From Candidatus Brevefilum sp. (GTDB lineage Bacteria > Chloroflexota > Anaerolineae > Anaerolineales > Anaerolineaceae), in assembly GCA_029210815.1 (NCBI GenBank), contig JARGGB010000001.1:76308-140307 (forward strand): a DNA stretch of 64,000 bases. The letters run 5' to 3'. Positions within the stretch are counted from its first letter, which is position 1. Each line of letters opens with the position of its first letter. Positions 54,142 through 64,000 of the stretch are shown piece by piece. The position numbers and the translations under genes were made by a program. The notes beneath the pieces are model-generated. The model had not been told where the DNA came from. It ran no database searches and saw only the letters and a list, made by a program, of their open reading frames with translations.

Positions 54142-55776
54142 ATGACAAAAAATAAATTGCACTGGTACATGGATGCCTTGTTTTACGAGGTTCATATCCG
54201 GGCTTATTGTGATTCCAACGGCGATGGAAAAGGGGATATCCCCGGTCTGATCAGCAAACTTGATTATATAAAAGACCTGGGTGTCGATTGCATCTGGATT
54301 CTTCCAATCTACCCCTCACCCTTAAAAGATGATGGTTATGATATTGCAGATTATTACAGCGTTCACCCGGATTATGGCACCATTGATGACTTTAAGACAC
54401 TGATCGAAGAAGCGCATAAACGGGGATTAAAGGTCATCGCGGATCTGGTCCTGAATCACACTTCTGACCAGCATCCATGGTTTCAGAAATCACGTTCTGA
54501 CCCCAATTCTAAATATCGCGATTATTATGTCTGGTCAGAAACAGATGAAAAATATGAGGACGCCCGGATCATCTTCTTAGATACCGAAGAATCAAACTGG
54601 ACCTACGATGAAGTTGCCGGTATGTATTTTTGGCATCGTTTTTATTCAACGCAGCCTGACTTGAATTATGACAACCCGGGAGTGGTCAAAGAGATGATGA
54701 ACGTCATGGATTTTTGGCTTGATATGGGCATCGATGGTTTCCGGGCAGATGCAGTCCCCTACTTGATCGAAAGAGAAGGGACCAACTGCGAGAATTTGCC
54801 TGAAACACACGAGATTTTGAAGCAATTTCGACAGCACCTTGACGAAAAATATGAAGATAAAATTTTATTAGCCGAAGCTAATCAATGGCCAATGGATGTC
54901 AGGCCTTATTTTGGTGAAGGCGATGAATTCCATATGGGATTTCATTTCCCTGTGATGCCTCGCATATATATGGCTATGCGAAATGGCGATGCCAGCCCCA
55001 TTCATTGGATCATGTCGCAAACCCCAGAGATCCCAGAAAACACCCAGTGGTGCATTTTCCTTCGAAACCATGACGAGCTCACCCTTGAAATGGTAACCGA
55101 GGATGAACGGCAATGGATGTGGTCTGAATACGCACCGGATCCACGAATGCGTCTTAACCTGGGTATTCGACGCCGCCTTGCGCCACTCCTCGATAACGAC
55201 CACCAAAAAATACTGCTGGCGAATGCCTTGTTGTATGCCCTCCCTGGTGCACCCATCATCTACTACGGGGATGAAATCGGAATGGGAGACAATATCTGGT
55301 TGTTTGATCGTAACGGCGTCCGAACACCAATGCAGTGGGACGACAGTATCAACGCCGGGTTTTCAAAAGCAAATCCTGAAGACCTTTATGCGTCTGTTAT
55401 TGATTCTGCAGAATATTCCTATAAAGAGGTCAACGTCGCTTCACAACGCCAGGATCCCGATTCATTATTAAACAAAATGAAGCATCTGATTTCGGTTCGT
55501 AAATCGCACCCGATTTTTGCTGTTGGCGATTTTGAGTTCCTCGCCCAGGACCAAACAGCATTTCTTGTCATTCAACGAACCCTTGAAGATCAAACCGTGA
55601 TATGTATTCATAATCTCACCGGAGAAAAAAAGGATCTTACGCTTGACCTTTCAAATTTCTCTGGAAAACAATCAATCAACCTTCTTGAGGAAGGAAAGCT
55701 GGATCCAATCACTAAGGAAAAACAAAGTTTTGATTTAAAACCACACCAATTCTTGTGGATGATGATCACAGATTGA
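54142..55776 (+). CDS. treS: Trehalose synthase (maltose alpha-glucosyltransferase)
   Basis: A 544-residue GH13 enzyme interconverting maltose and trehalose. TreS features are [22 protein letters not shown] and the substrate loop [20 protein letters not shown]. Catalytic residues are the nucleophile in [13 protein letters not shown], the acid Glu in LLAEANQWP and [12 protein letters not shown]. It has the normal catalytic length without the C-terminal kinase fusion. An AGGAGG site precedes the ATG. Trehalose is a likely osmolyte or storage sugar. Confidence 0.93.
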   Translation: MTKNKLHWYMDALFYEVHIRAYCDSNGDGKGDIPGLISKLDYIKDLGVDCIWILPIYPSPLKDDGYDIADYYSVHPDYGTIDDFKTLIEEAHKRGLKVIADLVLNHTSDQHPWFQKSRSDPNSKYRDYYVWSETDEKYEDARIIFLDTEESNWTYDEVAGMYFWHRFYSTQPDLNYDNPGVVKEMMNVMDFWLDMGIDGFRADAVPYLIEREGTNCENLPETHEILKQFRQHLDEKYEDKILLAEANQWPMDVRPYFGEGDEFHMGFHFPVMPRIYMAMRNGDASPIHWIMSQTPEIPENTQWCIFLRNHDELTLEMVTEDERQWMWSEYAPDPRMRLNLGIRRRLAPLLDNDHQKILLANALLYALPGAPIIYYGDEIGMGDNIWLFDRNGVRTPMQWDDSINAGFSKANPEDLYASVIDSAEYSYKEVNVASQRQDPDSLLNKMKHLISVRKSHPIFAVGDFEFLAQDQTAFLVIQRTLEDQTVICIHNLTGEKKDLTLDLSNFSGKQSINLLEEGKLDPITKEKQSFDLKPHQFLWMMITD

Positions 55777-55825
55777 CCATATCATTGAATGGTTGAACTC
55801 ATGAATTTCAAGTAAAATTGATGCC

Positions 55826-57259
55826 ATGGACCAAGAAAATCGACTTCAGACCTGGTTGTCGCAGTACATTAAACCCCTCGATTTTAAGCGGCGGACCGAG
55901 ATTGTTGAATACATCCGTCAGGCTGCGACACCAGGTTTTGATTATTTTTTCCTTGTGATCCTTTCCGGGGCAATTGCAACAATCGGTTTAATCAACGATT
56001 CTCCCGCAGTCATCATCGGTGCAATGCTTGTCGCACCGCTCATGTCTCCAATACTTGGGGTAGGTTTGGGGTCAATCACAGCGGACGCTGCCCTCACCCG
56101 TGATTCAGCTGCTGCGCTGATCAGGGGTGCCTTGCTTTCCATATTACTTGCCACACTCATTACCCTATTTAATATTTATCTGCCTTTTGTCCCCTCACTT
56201 CTTGATATTCCTGGAGAAGTTTTAGCACGCACACAACCTACGCCCAATGACTTGATGATAGCCCTGGCAGGTGGATTAGCAGCGGCTTATTCATTATCAC
56301 AGCCACAGCTCTCTGCAGCTTTGCCTGGTGTTGCCATCGCAACTGCCTTAATGCCACCTCTTTCAACAATTGGGATTGGAATTGCCCTTGGTCGTTGGGA
56401 AATCGCAGGCGGTGCAGCGCTTCTGTTCCTGACAAACGCAATCACAATTGCTTTTGCAGCAATACTTGTCTTCTTCCTGGAAGGCTTTGTGCCAAGATTT
56501 CAAAATAATAACAATAAGATACCCAGGAGCCTCCTTGTGGCGGCACTTCTCACAGCTTTACTGTTAATTCCGCTTACCATCGTAGGCATCAGTTTGGTAT
56601 CTAATGCACAGGAAAATCGCTTAATCAACAACTTAATTGAAACTGAATTTTCAGAAATTCAGAATGCTGAACTTGTGGAACTGACTATTTTTCGGTCAGA
56701 AAAGGAAATTAAGCTTGATATCACAGTGCGATCCAATTCGCCGTTGACATATAACCAGGTCGTTAGCTTACAGGAGATTCTCGTCGCAAGGCTTGATAAA
56801 CCCGTGTCCTTGAAAGTGGATCATATTAGGTCGGAAACTTTTGATCCCATGGTTCCTCCAACCCAAACGCTATCTCCAACAATAACATTAACCCCAACCC
56901 CTGGACCAAGCCCAACTTACACACCGACATCAACACAAACTTCAATGCCGCCGACACAAACACCCTTACCTGCAACGTCTACACCAACGGCAACAATCAC
57001 ACCCATACAAGCAACAGCAACACCAATTGCAGCAATCGTTATCAGTGCAGGCGAATTCCCCCCTTATTATTATCTTTATCAGGAACCCGGGGGACCTGAG
57101 ATCGCAAGATTAGCGGAATATTCTGTCCTGCTTGACCTGCATGAATCTTTGACTTATGAAGGATTGATTTGGGTCAAAGTCCAGGATGAAGACGGACGTA
57201 TCGGTTGGTATCCAAAGAGGAATTTAGTATATCCAACAGAAATCTCAACAAATAATTAG
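55826..57259 (+). CDS. DUF389 membrane protein with SH3-like tail
   Basis: A 477-residue protein. Residues 35-260 form the DUF389 membrane domain with about six helices and the motif INDSPAVIIGAMLVAPLMSPILG. An extracytoplasmic domain follows (about 265-345), then a Thr/Pro-rich linker of about 60 residues (TPTPGPSPTYTPTSTQTS...), and a C-terminal SH3-type domain (YLYQEPGGPEIARLAEYSVL...IGWYPKRNLV). The SH3 end may bind the cell wall. Transport function is unknown. Confidence 0.8.
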   Translation: MDQENRLQTWLSQYIKPLDFKRRTEIVEYIRQAATPGFDYFFLVILSGAIATIGLINDSPAVIIGAMLVAPLMSPILGVGLGSITADAALTRDSAAALIRGALLSILLATLITLFNIYLPFVPSLLDIPGEVLARTQPTPNDLMIALAGGLAAAYSLSQPQLSAALPGVAIATALMPPLSTIGIGIALGRWEIAGGAALLFLTNAITIAFAAILVFFLEGFVPRFQNNNNKIPRSLLVAALLTALLLIPLTIVGISLVSNAQENRLINNLIETEFSEIQNAELVELTIFRSEKEIKLDITVRSNSPLTYNQVVSLQEILVARLDKPVSLKVDHIRSETFDPMVPPTQTLSPTITLTPTPGPSPTYTPTSTQTSMPPTQTPLPATSTPTATITPIQATATPIAAIVISAGEFPPYYYLYQEPGGPEIARLAEYSVLLDLHESLTYEGLIWVKVQDEDGRIGWYPKRNLVYPTEISTNN

Positions 57260-57284
57260 TTGCGAATGATAAAGGAGTTAACAA

Positions 57285-57434
57285 ATGTCATCTTACGAAT
57301 GTATCGCATGTGGGTATATCTATGATCCCGCAGAAGGCGATCCAATGGGCGGGATCGAGCCGGGAACCCCATTCGAGGATTTGCCAGACGATTGGGTTTG
57401 CCCTGATTGTGGGTTAGGGAAAGAAGAATTTGAG
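57285..57434 (+). CDS. Rubredoxin with frameshifted C terminus
   Basis: A 49-codon rubredoxin, too short for most ORF cut-offs: C6/C9 in [15 protein letters not shown] and C39/C42 in VCPDCG give the single-iron site; [11 protein letters not shown] is the usual middle. After GLGK the frame reads RRI and stops. Removing one A from the run at 57420-57423 restores the normal KEEFEEID end, with its stop at 57445-57447. The iron site is complete, so the protein may still work. It is followed after 91 bases by superoxide reductase, its usual redox partner. AAGGAG precedes the ATG. Confidence 0.85.
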
Positions 57435-57525
57435 GAAATTGATTAATGAGGATCATTTTTGAATTGTTAGCCATACTTGGGTATTATTAGTAACGAGGAA
57501 ACCACAATATTTGAAAGGATGAAAA

Positions 57526-57918
57526 ATGTCATTAGGTGACTATCTCCAGACTGCAGATTGGAAAAGCGAAAAACACGCACCGGTAATTGAATGCCCGGAT
57601 TCCGTCAAAGCGGATGAAGAATTCCATGTTTCACTGACAATTGGAAAAGAAATTCCACATCCAAATACGACGGAGCATCATATTGCATGGATTTCGTTAT
57701 TCTTCAAACCAGAAAGTGGGAAATTTCCTTTTGAAGTAGGAAAATTTGATTTCTCAGGCCATGGGCAATCGATAAAAGGTGCAAATCAAGGACCGCTCTA
57801 CACGGAACCAAAAGTCAAAGTAGCAGTAAAGATTAAGGAACCTGGAACCCTGATAGCGATGTCCTATTGCAATATTCACGGGCTTTGGGAAAGCAATAAA
57901 GATATTAAAATCTTATAA
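57526..57918 (+). CDS. Superoxide reductase (class II, neelaredoxin type)
   Basis: A 130-residue superoxide reductase with the Fe(His)4Cys ligands: E15-K16-H17, H45, H51, and C115/H118 in SYCNIHGLW. The N-terminal desulforedoxin domain is absent (class II). It reduces superoxide to H2O2 with electrons from rubredoxin, the gene just upstream. Cytosolic oxygen defence typical of anaerobes. Confidence 0.93.
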   Translation: MSLGDYLQTADWKSEKHAPVIECPDSVKADEEFHVSLTIGKEIPHPNTTEHHIAWISLFFKPESGKFPFEVGKFDFSGHGQSIKGANQGPLYTEPKVKVAVKIKEPGTLIAMSYCNIHGLWESNKDIKIL

Positions 57919-57940
57919 CAAATTCAATAACCGAAAAGGC

Positions 57941-57976
57941 ATACAGGCTTATCTGTCACGATTTATAAGCCTGTAT
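57941..57976. terminator. Hairpin after superoxide reductase
   Basis: ATACAGGCTTA pairs with TAAGCCTGTAT over a 14-nt loop. No strong T-run follows, so termination is likely but not certain. Confidence 0.55.
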
Positions 57977-58014
57977 TCAACGGTTTAATTAGCATGCTTA
58001 TAAAGAATGATGAT

Positions 58015-58043
58015 TTGACAAGTAATCCTGCTTTATGGATAAT
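58015..58043 (+). promoter_or_regulatory. Promoter of the ATPase operon
   Basis: TTGACA (58015-58020), a 17-base spacer and GATAAT (58038-58043), 71 bases before the atpD start. Confidence 0.75.
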
Positions 58044-58096
58044 TAAGGCTGCTCTTAATTTCATTTTACATTGCTCTTAAACAGTATAAGTTGTAA

Positions 58097-59899
<1,803 letters not shown>

Positions 59900-59913
<14 letters not shown>

Positions 59914-60199
59914 AAATTTTATGACTTCTTTAGAGACTAAGAGTAAAAAACCAAAAAAATCAACAGGCAGTGTCTCTCTTACAACCCTTGGGTGGGAGCT
60001 CGCTTTGCCAATCTTTGGCGGTGTTTTACTTGGATATCACATTGACAGCAAAATGCCTGGTTCAGGATATACATATACATTCTTATTATTAATCATTGGT
60101 ATCTTTGTTGGGTATTACAACCTTTATAAGTATATCCGTTTAGAATTACTGCGAACCAAATTGTCAAATCGCAAATTCAAAAAGGGGGAACATTCATAA
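59900..60199 (+). CDS. atpQ: N-ATPase AtpQ (AtpI-like)
   Basis: A 99-residue membrane protein with two helices (about 30-48 and 58-75) and a Lys-rich N terminus. ELALPIFGGVLLGYHIDSKM resembles the AtpI/AtpZ family. Position after atpC and before atpR fits AtpQ, thought to assist c-ring assembly or Mg transport. Confidence 0.8.
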
Positions 60200-60498
60200 T
60201 GGATAATCTCACCATACCATTGTGGATCATCCTCGGCGCTGGAACAGCTGTGTTTTTCTTAAAATCTCAGTGGTGGTCTGTTATGGCTATCCACCCCGAG
60301 AAACCTCACAGCAGCAAATGGTTGATCATGGGTGGAACAATCATCCGGCTGGTTTTCATCGCGCTGATCTTTATTGCTGCGGGATTTTATTCAATTTATG
60401 CATTATTAATTGTTTTTTCATCATTTATGGCATCAAGACTATTAATTTTGTTGATCTGGCAAAAAAGATTTGAAGCAGAAAATGAGAAGAGTCACTAA
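60199..60498 (+). CDS. atpR: N-ATPase AtpR
   Basis: A 99-residue, three-helix membrane protein. The middle helix holds the Arg of GGTIIRLVFIALIF, which is thought in AtpR to interact with c-subunit carboxylates. Its first base is the last base of the atpQ stop. Confidence 0.8.
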   Translation: MDNLTIPLWIILGAGTAVFFLKSQWWSVMAIHPEKPHSSKWLIMGGTIIRLVFIALIFIAAGFYSIYALLIVFSSFMASRLLILLIWQKRFEAENEKSH

Positions 60499-60510
60499 AA
60501 CAAAGGATTT

Positions 60511-61200
60511 ATGATGGAGGCGATAGCGCCGCAAGTTGTTTTCTATCTTTTTGGATTACCGATTACGGATACGGTTGTTTCAACATGGGTCATGATGGGG
60601 ATTATAATCATCGCCGCATTTCTTATTCGGAAATACAAACCAACAGCCGGTGAAATGATCGTTGAAATGATCAATAACATTGTCAGCTCTGTGATGCCCG
60701 AAGATATCAATGTGTCAAAATACTTAACAATCCTGGGGACCCTGGCAATATTCCTTGTCCTGGCAAACATATTCAGCATATTCCCACTAATGGTTTCACC
60801 AACAGCCAATATCAATACCACAATTGCGCTTTCTGTTGTCGTTTTCTTTGCTGTCCACTTCTATGGCATTCGAGAAAAAGGTCTTTGGAAGTATTTGAAA
60901 GATTTCGCAAATCCTGTTTTCATTTTACCCTTGGAAATTGTCAGTCAATTCTCCCGCACCTTGTCACTGGCAATTCGTCTTTTTGGCAATATTCTCAGCA
61001 CGGACTTAATCGTTGCGATCGTATTTTCATTGATCCCATTTCTTGTTCCCCTGCCTTTGGCGGCTTTGGGCATGCTTACAGGTGTACTCCAAGCTTACAT
61101 CTTCCTGGTTTTAGCATCACTTTACGTTGCTTCCGCCATAGAAGTTGAAGAGATGGAAGAAGAACGACGACAACTCAAACAAGAGCTTTCAAAAAGCTAA
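60511..61200 (+). CDS. atpB: N-ATPase subunit a
   Basis: A 229-residue a subunit with five or six helices and the essential Arg in SLAIRLFGNILSTDL, followed by a helix ending in the YIFLVLASLYVASAIE motif. It forms the ion half-channels next to the c-ring. Confidence 0.92.
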   Translation: MMEAIAPQVVFYLFGLPITDTVVSTWVMMGIIIIAAFLIRKYKPTAGEMIVEMINNIVSSVMPEDINVSKYLTILGTLAIFLVLANIFSIFPLMVSPTANINTTIALSVVVFFAVHFYGIREKGLWKYLKDFANPVFILPLEIVSQFSRTLSLAIRLFGNILSTDLIVAIVFSLIPFLVPLPLAALGMLTGVLQAYIFLVLASLYVASAIEVEEMEEERRQLKQELSKS

Positions 61201-61228
61201 AATTAAATATGAAAGGAATAAAAAAATT

Positions 61229-61501
61229 ATGTGGCAACTTGATTCTTCAACCCTCATCACTGTTCTGACAATTATTGTCGCAACAGGTGGAATGGTTCTT
61301 GGCGCAATTGTACCGGCTATCATGGAGGGAATTGCAGTAAAGAAGGCGTTGGAAGGAATTACACGCCAACCGGATGCTGCTAATGATCTGCGCACAACTT
61401 TGCTTATTTCAATGGCTTTGCTCGAATCAACAGCAATTTACGTCCTTCTTGTTATATTGATATTAATTTTTGCAAACCCCTTGCTCGATCGATTCTTTTA
61501 A
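61229..61501 (+). CDS. atpE: N-ATPase subunit c with sodium-type motif
   Basis: A 90-residue hairpin of two helices. Helix 2 has E66-S67-T68-x-x-Y71 (LLESTAIY), the sodium-binding signature of Ilyobacter-type c subunits; helix 1 has P29 and E33 where those have Gln32, giving two carboxylates as in N-ATPases. The helix-1 GxGxGxG packing motif is not intact (ATGGMVLGA). The ATG at 61229 has GAAAGGA upstream; the open frame back to 61145 overlaps atpB and is ignored. Confidence 0.9.
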   Translation: MWQLDSSTLITVLTIIVATGGMVLGAIVPAIMEGIAVKKALEGITRQPDAANDLRTTLLISMALLESTAIYVLLVILILIFANPLLDRFF

Positions 61502-61518
61502 GAATAAGGAGATTTTAG

Positions 61519-62307
61519 ATGCTGGATATTGAACTTACAACAATTCTGGCCGAAATAATAAATTTCCTGATTACTGCTGTCGCGCTTTACTTTTTGCTTT
61601 TCAAACCGACCGTCAAACGCATTGAAACGCGTTCTAAGGAAAAGGAAGAAATGTTATCCAATGCAAAGGCAAAAGAACACGAAGCTGAGGAGAAATTAGC
61701 AAGAATTGAAGATCGACTGGCGAGTATCGATAAAGAAATTGAATCTCGTCTTGAGGAGGCTTATCAAAAAGCACAGGCGGAAAGTCAAGCTTTGCTGCAG
61801 GAAACCCAAAAAGAAGCTGAGAGAATTATCAGAGACGCAGAAAACGAAGCAGAAAAACGTCAAAGATTGGAAATGGAAGAGTTAGAACAAGAACTTGTCC
61901 AAACTATCTTAAGTATTAGCAGCCAGGTACTTTCCAAAACAACGCCTGAAAAAACGCATGAGATGTTGATCGATGAATTAAATAAAGAGATATGGGATAT
62001 GGGCAAAAGTGACATGCCCCAGGTCAGAACAATCAGAGACTCTCTTGCTGAAAGAACGCCAACTGTTCATGTTGTATCCGCCAAAGAGCTCGCGCCTGAA
62101 CAACAACGCGCACTTGTTCGCACCTTCAGTGCGCTTGCTGACAGAAACGTGAACATGGAAATCGAAATAAATCCAGAGCTAATTGCGGGGATTAGAATCA
62201 GGATGGGTGATCTCGTCGTTGAAAATAACCTTGCCACAGAATTGGCTGAATTAAAATCTGAAGTTATCGAAGCCCTGGAAGAGAGCGTGGATACCCAGGA
62301 TGGATAA
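61519..62307 (+). CDS. atpF: N-ATPase subunit b with delta-like C terminus
   Basis: A 262-residue b subunit, much longer than the usual 160. It has one N-terminal membrane helix (ILAEIINFLITAVALYFLLF), a long charged coiled coil to about residue 150, and a C-terminal region whose ending (EIEINPELIAGIRIRMGDLVVENNLATEL) resembles the delta/OSCP C terminus. No separate delta gene precedes alpha, so this subunit may supply the stalk-F1 link. Confidence 0.88.
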   Translation: MLDIELTTILAEIINFLITAVALYFLLFKPTVKRIETRSKEKEEMLSNAKAKEHEAEEKLARIEDRLASIDKEIESRLEEAYQKAQAESQALLQETQKEAERIIRDAENEAEKRQRLEMEELEQELVQTILSISSQVLSKTTPEKTHEMLIDELNKEIWDMGKSDMPQVRTIRDSLAERTPTVHVVSAKELAPEQQRALVRTFSALADRNVNMEIEINPELIAGIRIRMGDLVVENNLATELAELKSEVIEALEESVDTQDG

Positions 62308-63970
62308 AGAGAACTTCAGCTTACCCGAAGAGCAATTTGGAGATATCTCCGAAAAAATTTCATCGCGAATGAAATTATCTGTCAGTAAAGAGGATTTCCT
62401 GGCGATGGTGAAAAAAAATGTCGACCTTGACCGAGAACTTAAACCACAAAAAAGATTCAAGGAAACGGTTGACAAACTTTCGCAGCAATCCAAACAAATT
62501 TCAACGCGTGTTCGTTTTAGAGATGTAGGTACAGTTCATCATATTGGTAATGGGGTTGCCACCGTATCCGGGCTGCCTAACGTCAGCATCGATGAAATTG
62601 TCGTATTTCCAACCGGCGTTGAAGGCATGGCATTGAACCTCGATAAAAAACGGGTTGATCTGATCATGCTGGGAAGTGAAAATGACATCCGTGGTGGAGA
62701 CCTGGTTCAGGCAACAGGCAATCGATTAAAAGTTCCTGTTGGCTCACAACTGCTGGGGCGCATCATTGATCCATTGGGTAACCCTCTTGACACTGACGAA
62801 CCCATTGAAGCAAGTGAATATCGGTATTTATCACGCATTGCACCCGGGGTGATCAAGCGAGCGCCTGTCAATGAATCCATGTTCACCGGCACGAAAATTA
62901 TTGATACTTTATTCCCGATTGGTCGTGGACAAAGAGAGCTCATTCTTGGAGATCGTCAAACCGGGAAAACCACATTAGCCGTCGATGCGATCATCAGCCA
63001 GAAAGACTCCGATGTTCGATGTATCTATGTTGCGATTGGTCAAAAGAAATCCAGTACCCTCGCCATAATAGAAACGCTCAAAAAACATGATGCCCTATCG
63101 TACACCTCATTTGTCATCAGCGGTCCGGATGATCAACCTGCATTACGCTATCTTGCCCCTTACACAGGTATGACCATGGCAGAATTCTTCCTGGACCAGG
63201 GGCTGGATGTCTTGATAATTTTCGACGATCTAAGCAAACATGCTGATTCATATCGCGAATTAAGCTTGCTCCTGCGGCGGCCGCCAGGACGAGAGGCTTA
63301 TCCTGGGGACATATTTTACATTCACTCAAGGTTGCTTGAACGGGCTTGCAAACTAAATGAGGAAAATAAAGGCGGGTCAATTACTGCCTTACCAATTGCG
63401 ACAACCCAAAATGGGAATTTATCGGATTACATTCCTACCAACTTGATTTCTATTACCGATGGGCAGTTAATGCTGGATGCCGATCTTTTCAACCAGGGAC
63501 AAAAACCTGCGGTTGATATCGGTCGCTCGGTATCACGTGTCGGTGGTGCAGCACAAAGACAGGCTGTTCGAAAACTGGTTGGAAATTTAAAACTTGAATT
63601 ATCTCAATATGAAGAAGTTGAACATTTCACCAGGTTTGGCACTGAGGTTGACCAGGCAACAAGACAACAAATTGAAAAAGGGAAGCGCATTTTAAATATT
63701 CTTAAGCAAAAACCCAATCAGCCCCTTACCTTCCCCCTTACAGTTGTGCTTTTGTTTGGTTTGACAAATGGGTATCTCTATGACATTCCGCTACCTCTTC
63801 TGGACGCTTATCAAGATGAATTAAAAAACTACTTTCATGCAAGAGAAAGTAAACTATTGAACGATATCGACAGAGAGGGTGCCCTGACAGATGAAATCAC
63901 GAAAGACCTGGAAAGAGCATTAACCGACTTCAATGAGGAATGGGTTGAGAAGAAAGGTGCAGCATCATGA
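62300..63970 (+). CDS. atpA: N-ATPase subunit alpha
   Basis: A 556-residue alpha subunit with GDRQTGKTTLAVDAI (P-loop), FDDLSKHADSYREL and the LLLRRPPGREAYPGD segment. The first 70 residues are a charged extension beyond the standard start (the normal beta-barrel begins near VGTVHHIGNGVATVSGL). Overlaps atpF by 8 bases. Confidence 0.93.
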   Translation: MDKENFSLPEEQFGDISEKISSRMKLSVSKEDFLAMVKKNVDLDRELKPQKRFKETVDKLSQQSKQISTRVRFRDVGTVHHIGNGVATVSGLPNVSIDEIVVFPTGVEGMALNLDKKRVDLIMLGSENDIRGGDLVQATGNRLKVPVGSQLLGRIIDPLGNPLDTDEPIEASEYRYLSRIAPGVIKRAPVNESMFTGTKIIDTLFPIGRGQRELILGDRQTGKTTLAVDAIISQKDSDVRCIYVAIGQKKSSTLAIIETLKKHDALSYTSFVISGPDDQPALRYLAPYTGMTMAEFFLDQGLDVLIIFDDLSKHADSYRELSLLLRRPPGREAYPGDIFYIHSRLLERACKLNEENKGGSITALPIATTQNGNLSDYIPTNLISITDGQLMLDADLFNQGQKPAVDIGRSVSRVGGAAQRQAVRKLVGNLKLELSQYEEVEHFTRFGTEVDQATRQQIEKGKRILNILKQKPNQPLTFPLTVVLLFGLTNGYLYDIPLPLLDAYQDELKNYFHARESKLLNDIDREGALTDEITKDLERALTDFNEEWVEKKGAAS

Positions 63971-64000
63971 AAATGGTAATGGCTGTCGTACCATCCAGCA
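63967..64000 (+). CDS. Start of next gene (truncated by window end)
   Basis: ATGA overlap with the alpha stop opens a frame reading MKMVMAVVPSS. N-ATPase operons normally continue with atpG (gamma), whose start usually looks like ...LKxRIxSVxxTxxIT. These 11 residues look more like the first strand of a P-II/c-di-AMP-receptor-type protein. Too short to assign. Confidence 0.4.
   Translation, partial: MKMVMAVVPSS

Noticed and set aside
61145-61228. Extended c subunit start
   Set aside because: The extension overlaps atpB and is Lys-rich and hydrophilic; the ATG at 61229 has the ribosome site and a standard c-subunit length.

Overview
The window reads as a chromosomal segment of an obligate or near-obligate anaerobe, most likely a Chloroflexota bacterium of the Anaerolineae type. 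This is an inference from gene content: an electron-bifurcating-type [NiFe] hydrogenase, an N-type F-ATPase, superoxide reductase with rubredoxin, FeoAB, inositol-phosphate synthase, TreS, and dispersed GCGAAGCGTGGCA-type intergenic repeats. No 16S rRNA or other taxonomic marker is present.

Layout. 1-830 is decayed, repeat-rich DNA ending in an internally deleted copper-ATPase pseudogene. 835-3391 holds an AlaDH/PNT-like dehydrogenase, a DUF3795 protein and a hemerythrin, the last two bracketed by an imperfect 58-bp repeat. 3679-7658 (minus) is a complete ECF transporter (T, S, fused A-A') joined to a SAM hydroxide adenosyltransferase. 7837-9874 holds small membrane and cupin genes. 9947-14289 looks like a small island between a tRNA-His 3'-end remnant and the intact tRNA-His gene; it carries a CopB-like P-type ATPase, a SHOCT protein and a cytochrome c lipoprotein. 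hisS lies directly upstream of tRNA-His.

15735-34741 is the metabolic centre, a long plus-strand hydrogenase region. First comes a regulatory/sensory module (DRTGG, CBS-HATPase, DRTGG, PHP). A promoter with a Rex-like operator follows. The structural operon is NuoE/HydC, HATPase, Cys-less HndB-like protein, HydB, second HydC, second HydB, NuoG-like HydA, [NiFe] small and large subunits. Then come a maturation protease, a cyclic-nucleotide-binding-fold protein and hypABFCDE. The subunit set resembles the HydABCSL bifurcating [NiFe] hydrogenase, but the NADH-side module is duplicated and three thioredoxin-like [2Fe-2S] folds have lost most or all cluster cysteines.

34810-41231 holds a methyltransferase, a PIG-L deacetylase, and the minus-strand suf operon (sufC-sufB-sufD, a small unknown protein, Rieske ferredoxin). 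A SufR-like regulator and a SufT-like protein lie at 42944-43915; the sufR and sufC promoters share a 13-nt block at -35, implying common control. 43957-47009 contains an SCP2 protein, a methyltransferase and feoAB, with a palindrome over the feoA -35. 47313-57259 carries an ARMT1-like protein, ino1, a DnaE2-like polymerase, a ferredoxin-like protein, treS and a DUF389 protein. 57285-57918 encodes rubredoxin (with an apparent 3' frameshift) and superoxide reductase. 58115 to the end is an N-ATPase operon (atpD-C-Q-R-B-E-F-A) with a sodium-type c-subunit motif, a b subunit with a delta-like tail, and a next gene whose visible start does not look like gamma.

Together the genes describe H2/NADH/ferredoxin redox balancing, Fe-S cluster supply and iron uptake, oxygen defence without catalase, and ion-motive ATP hydrolysis or synthesis.
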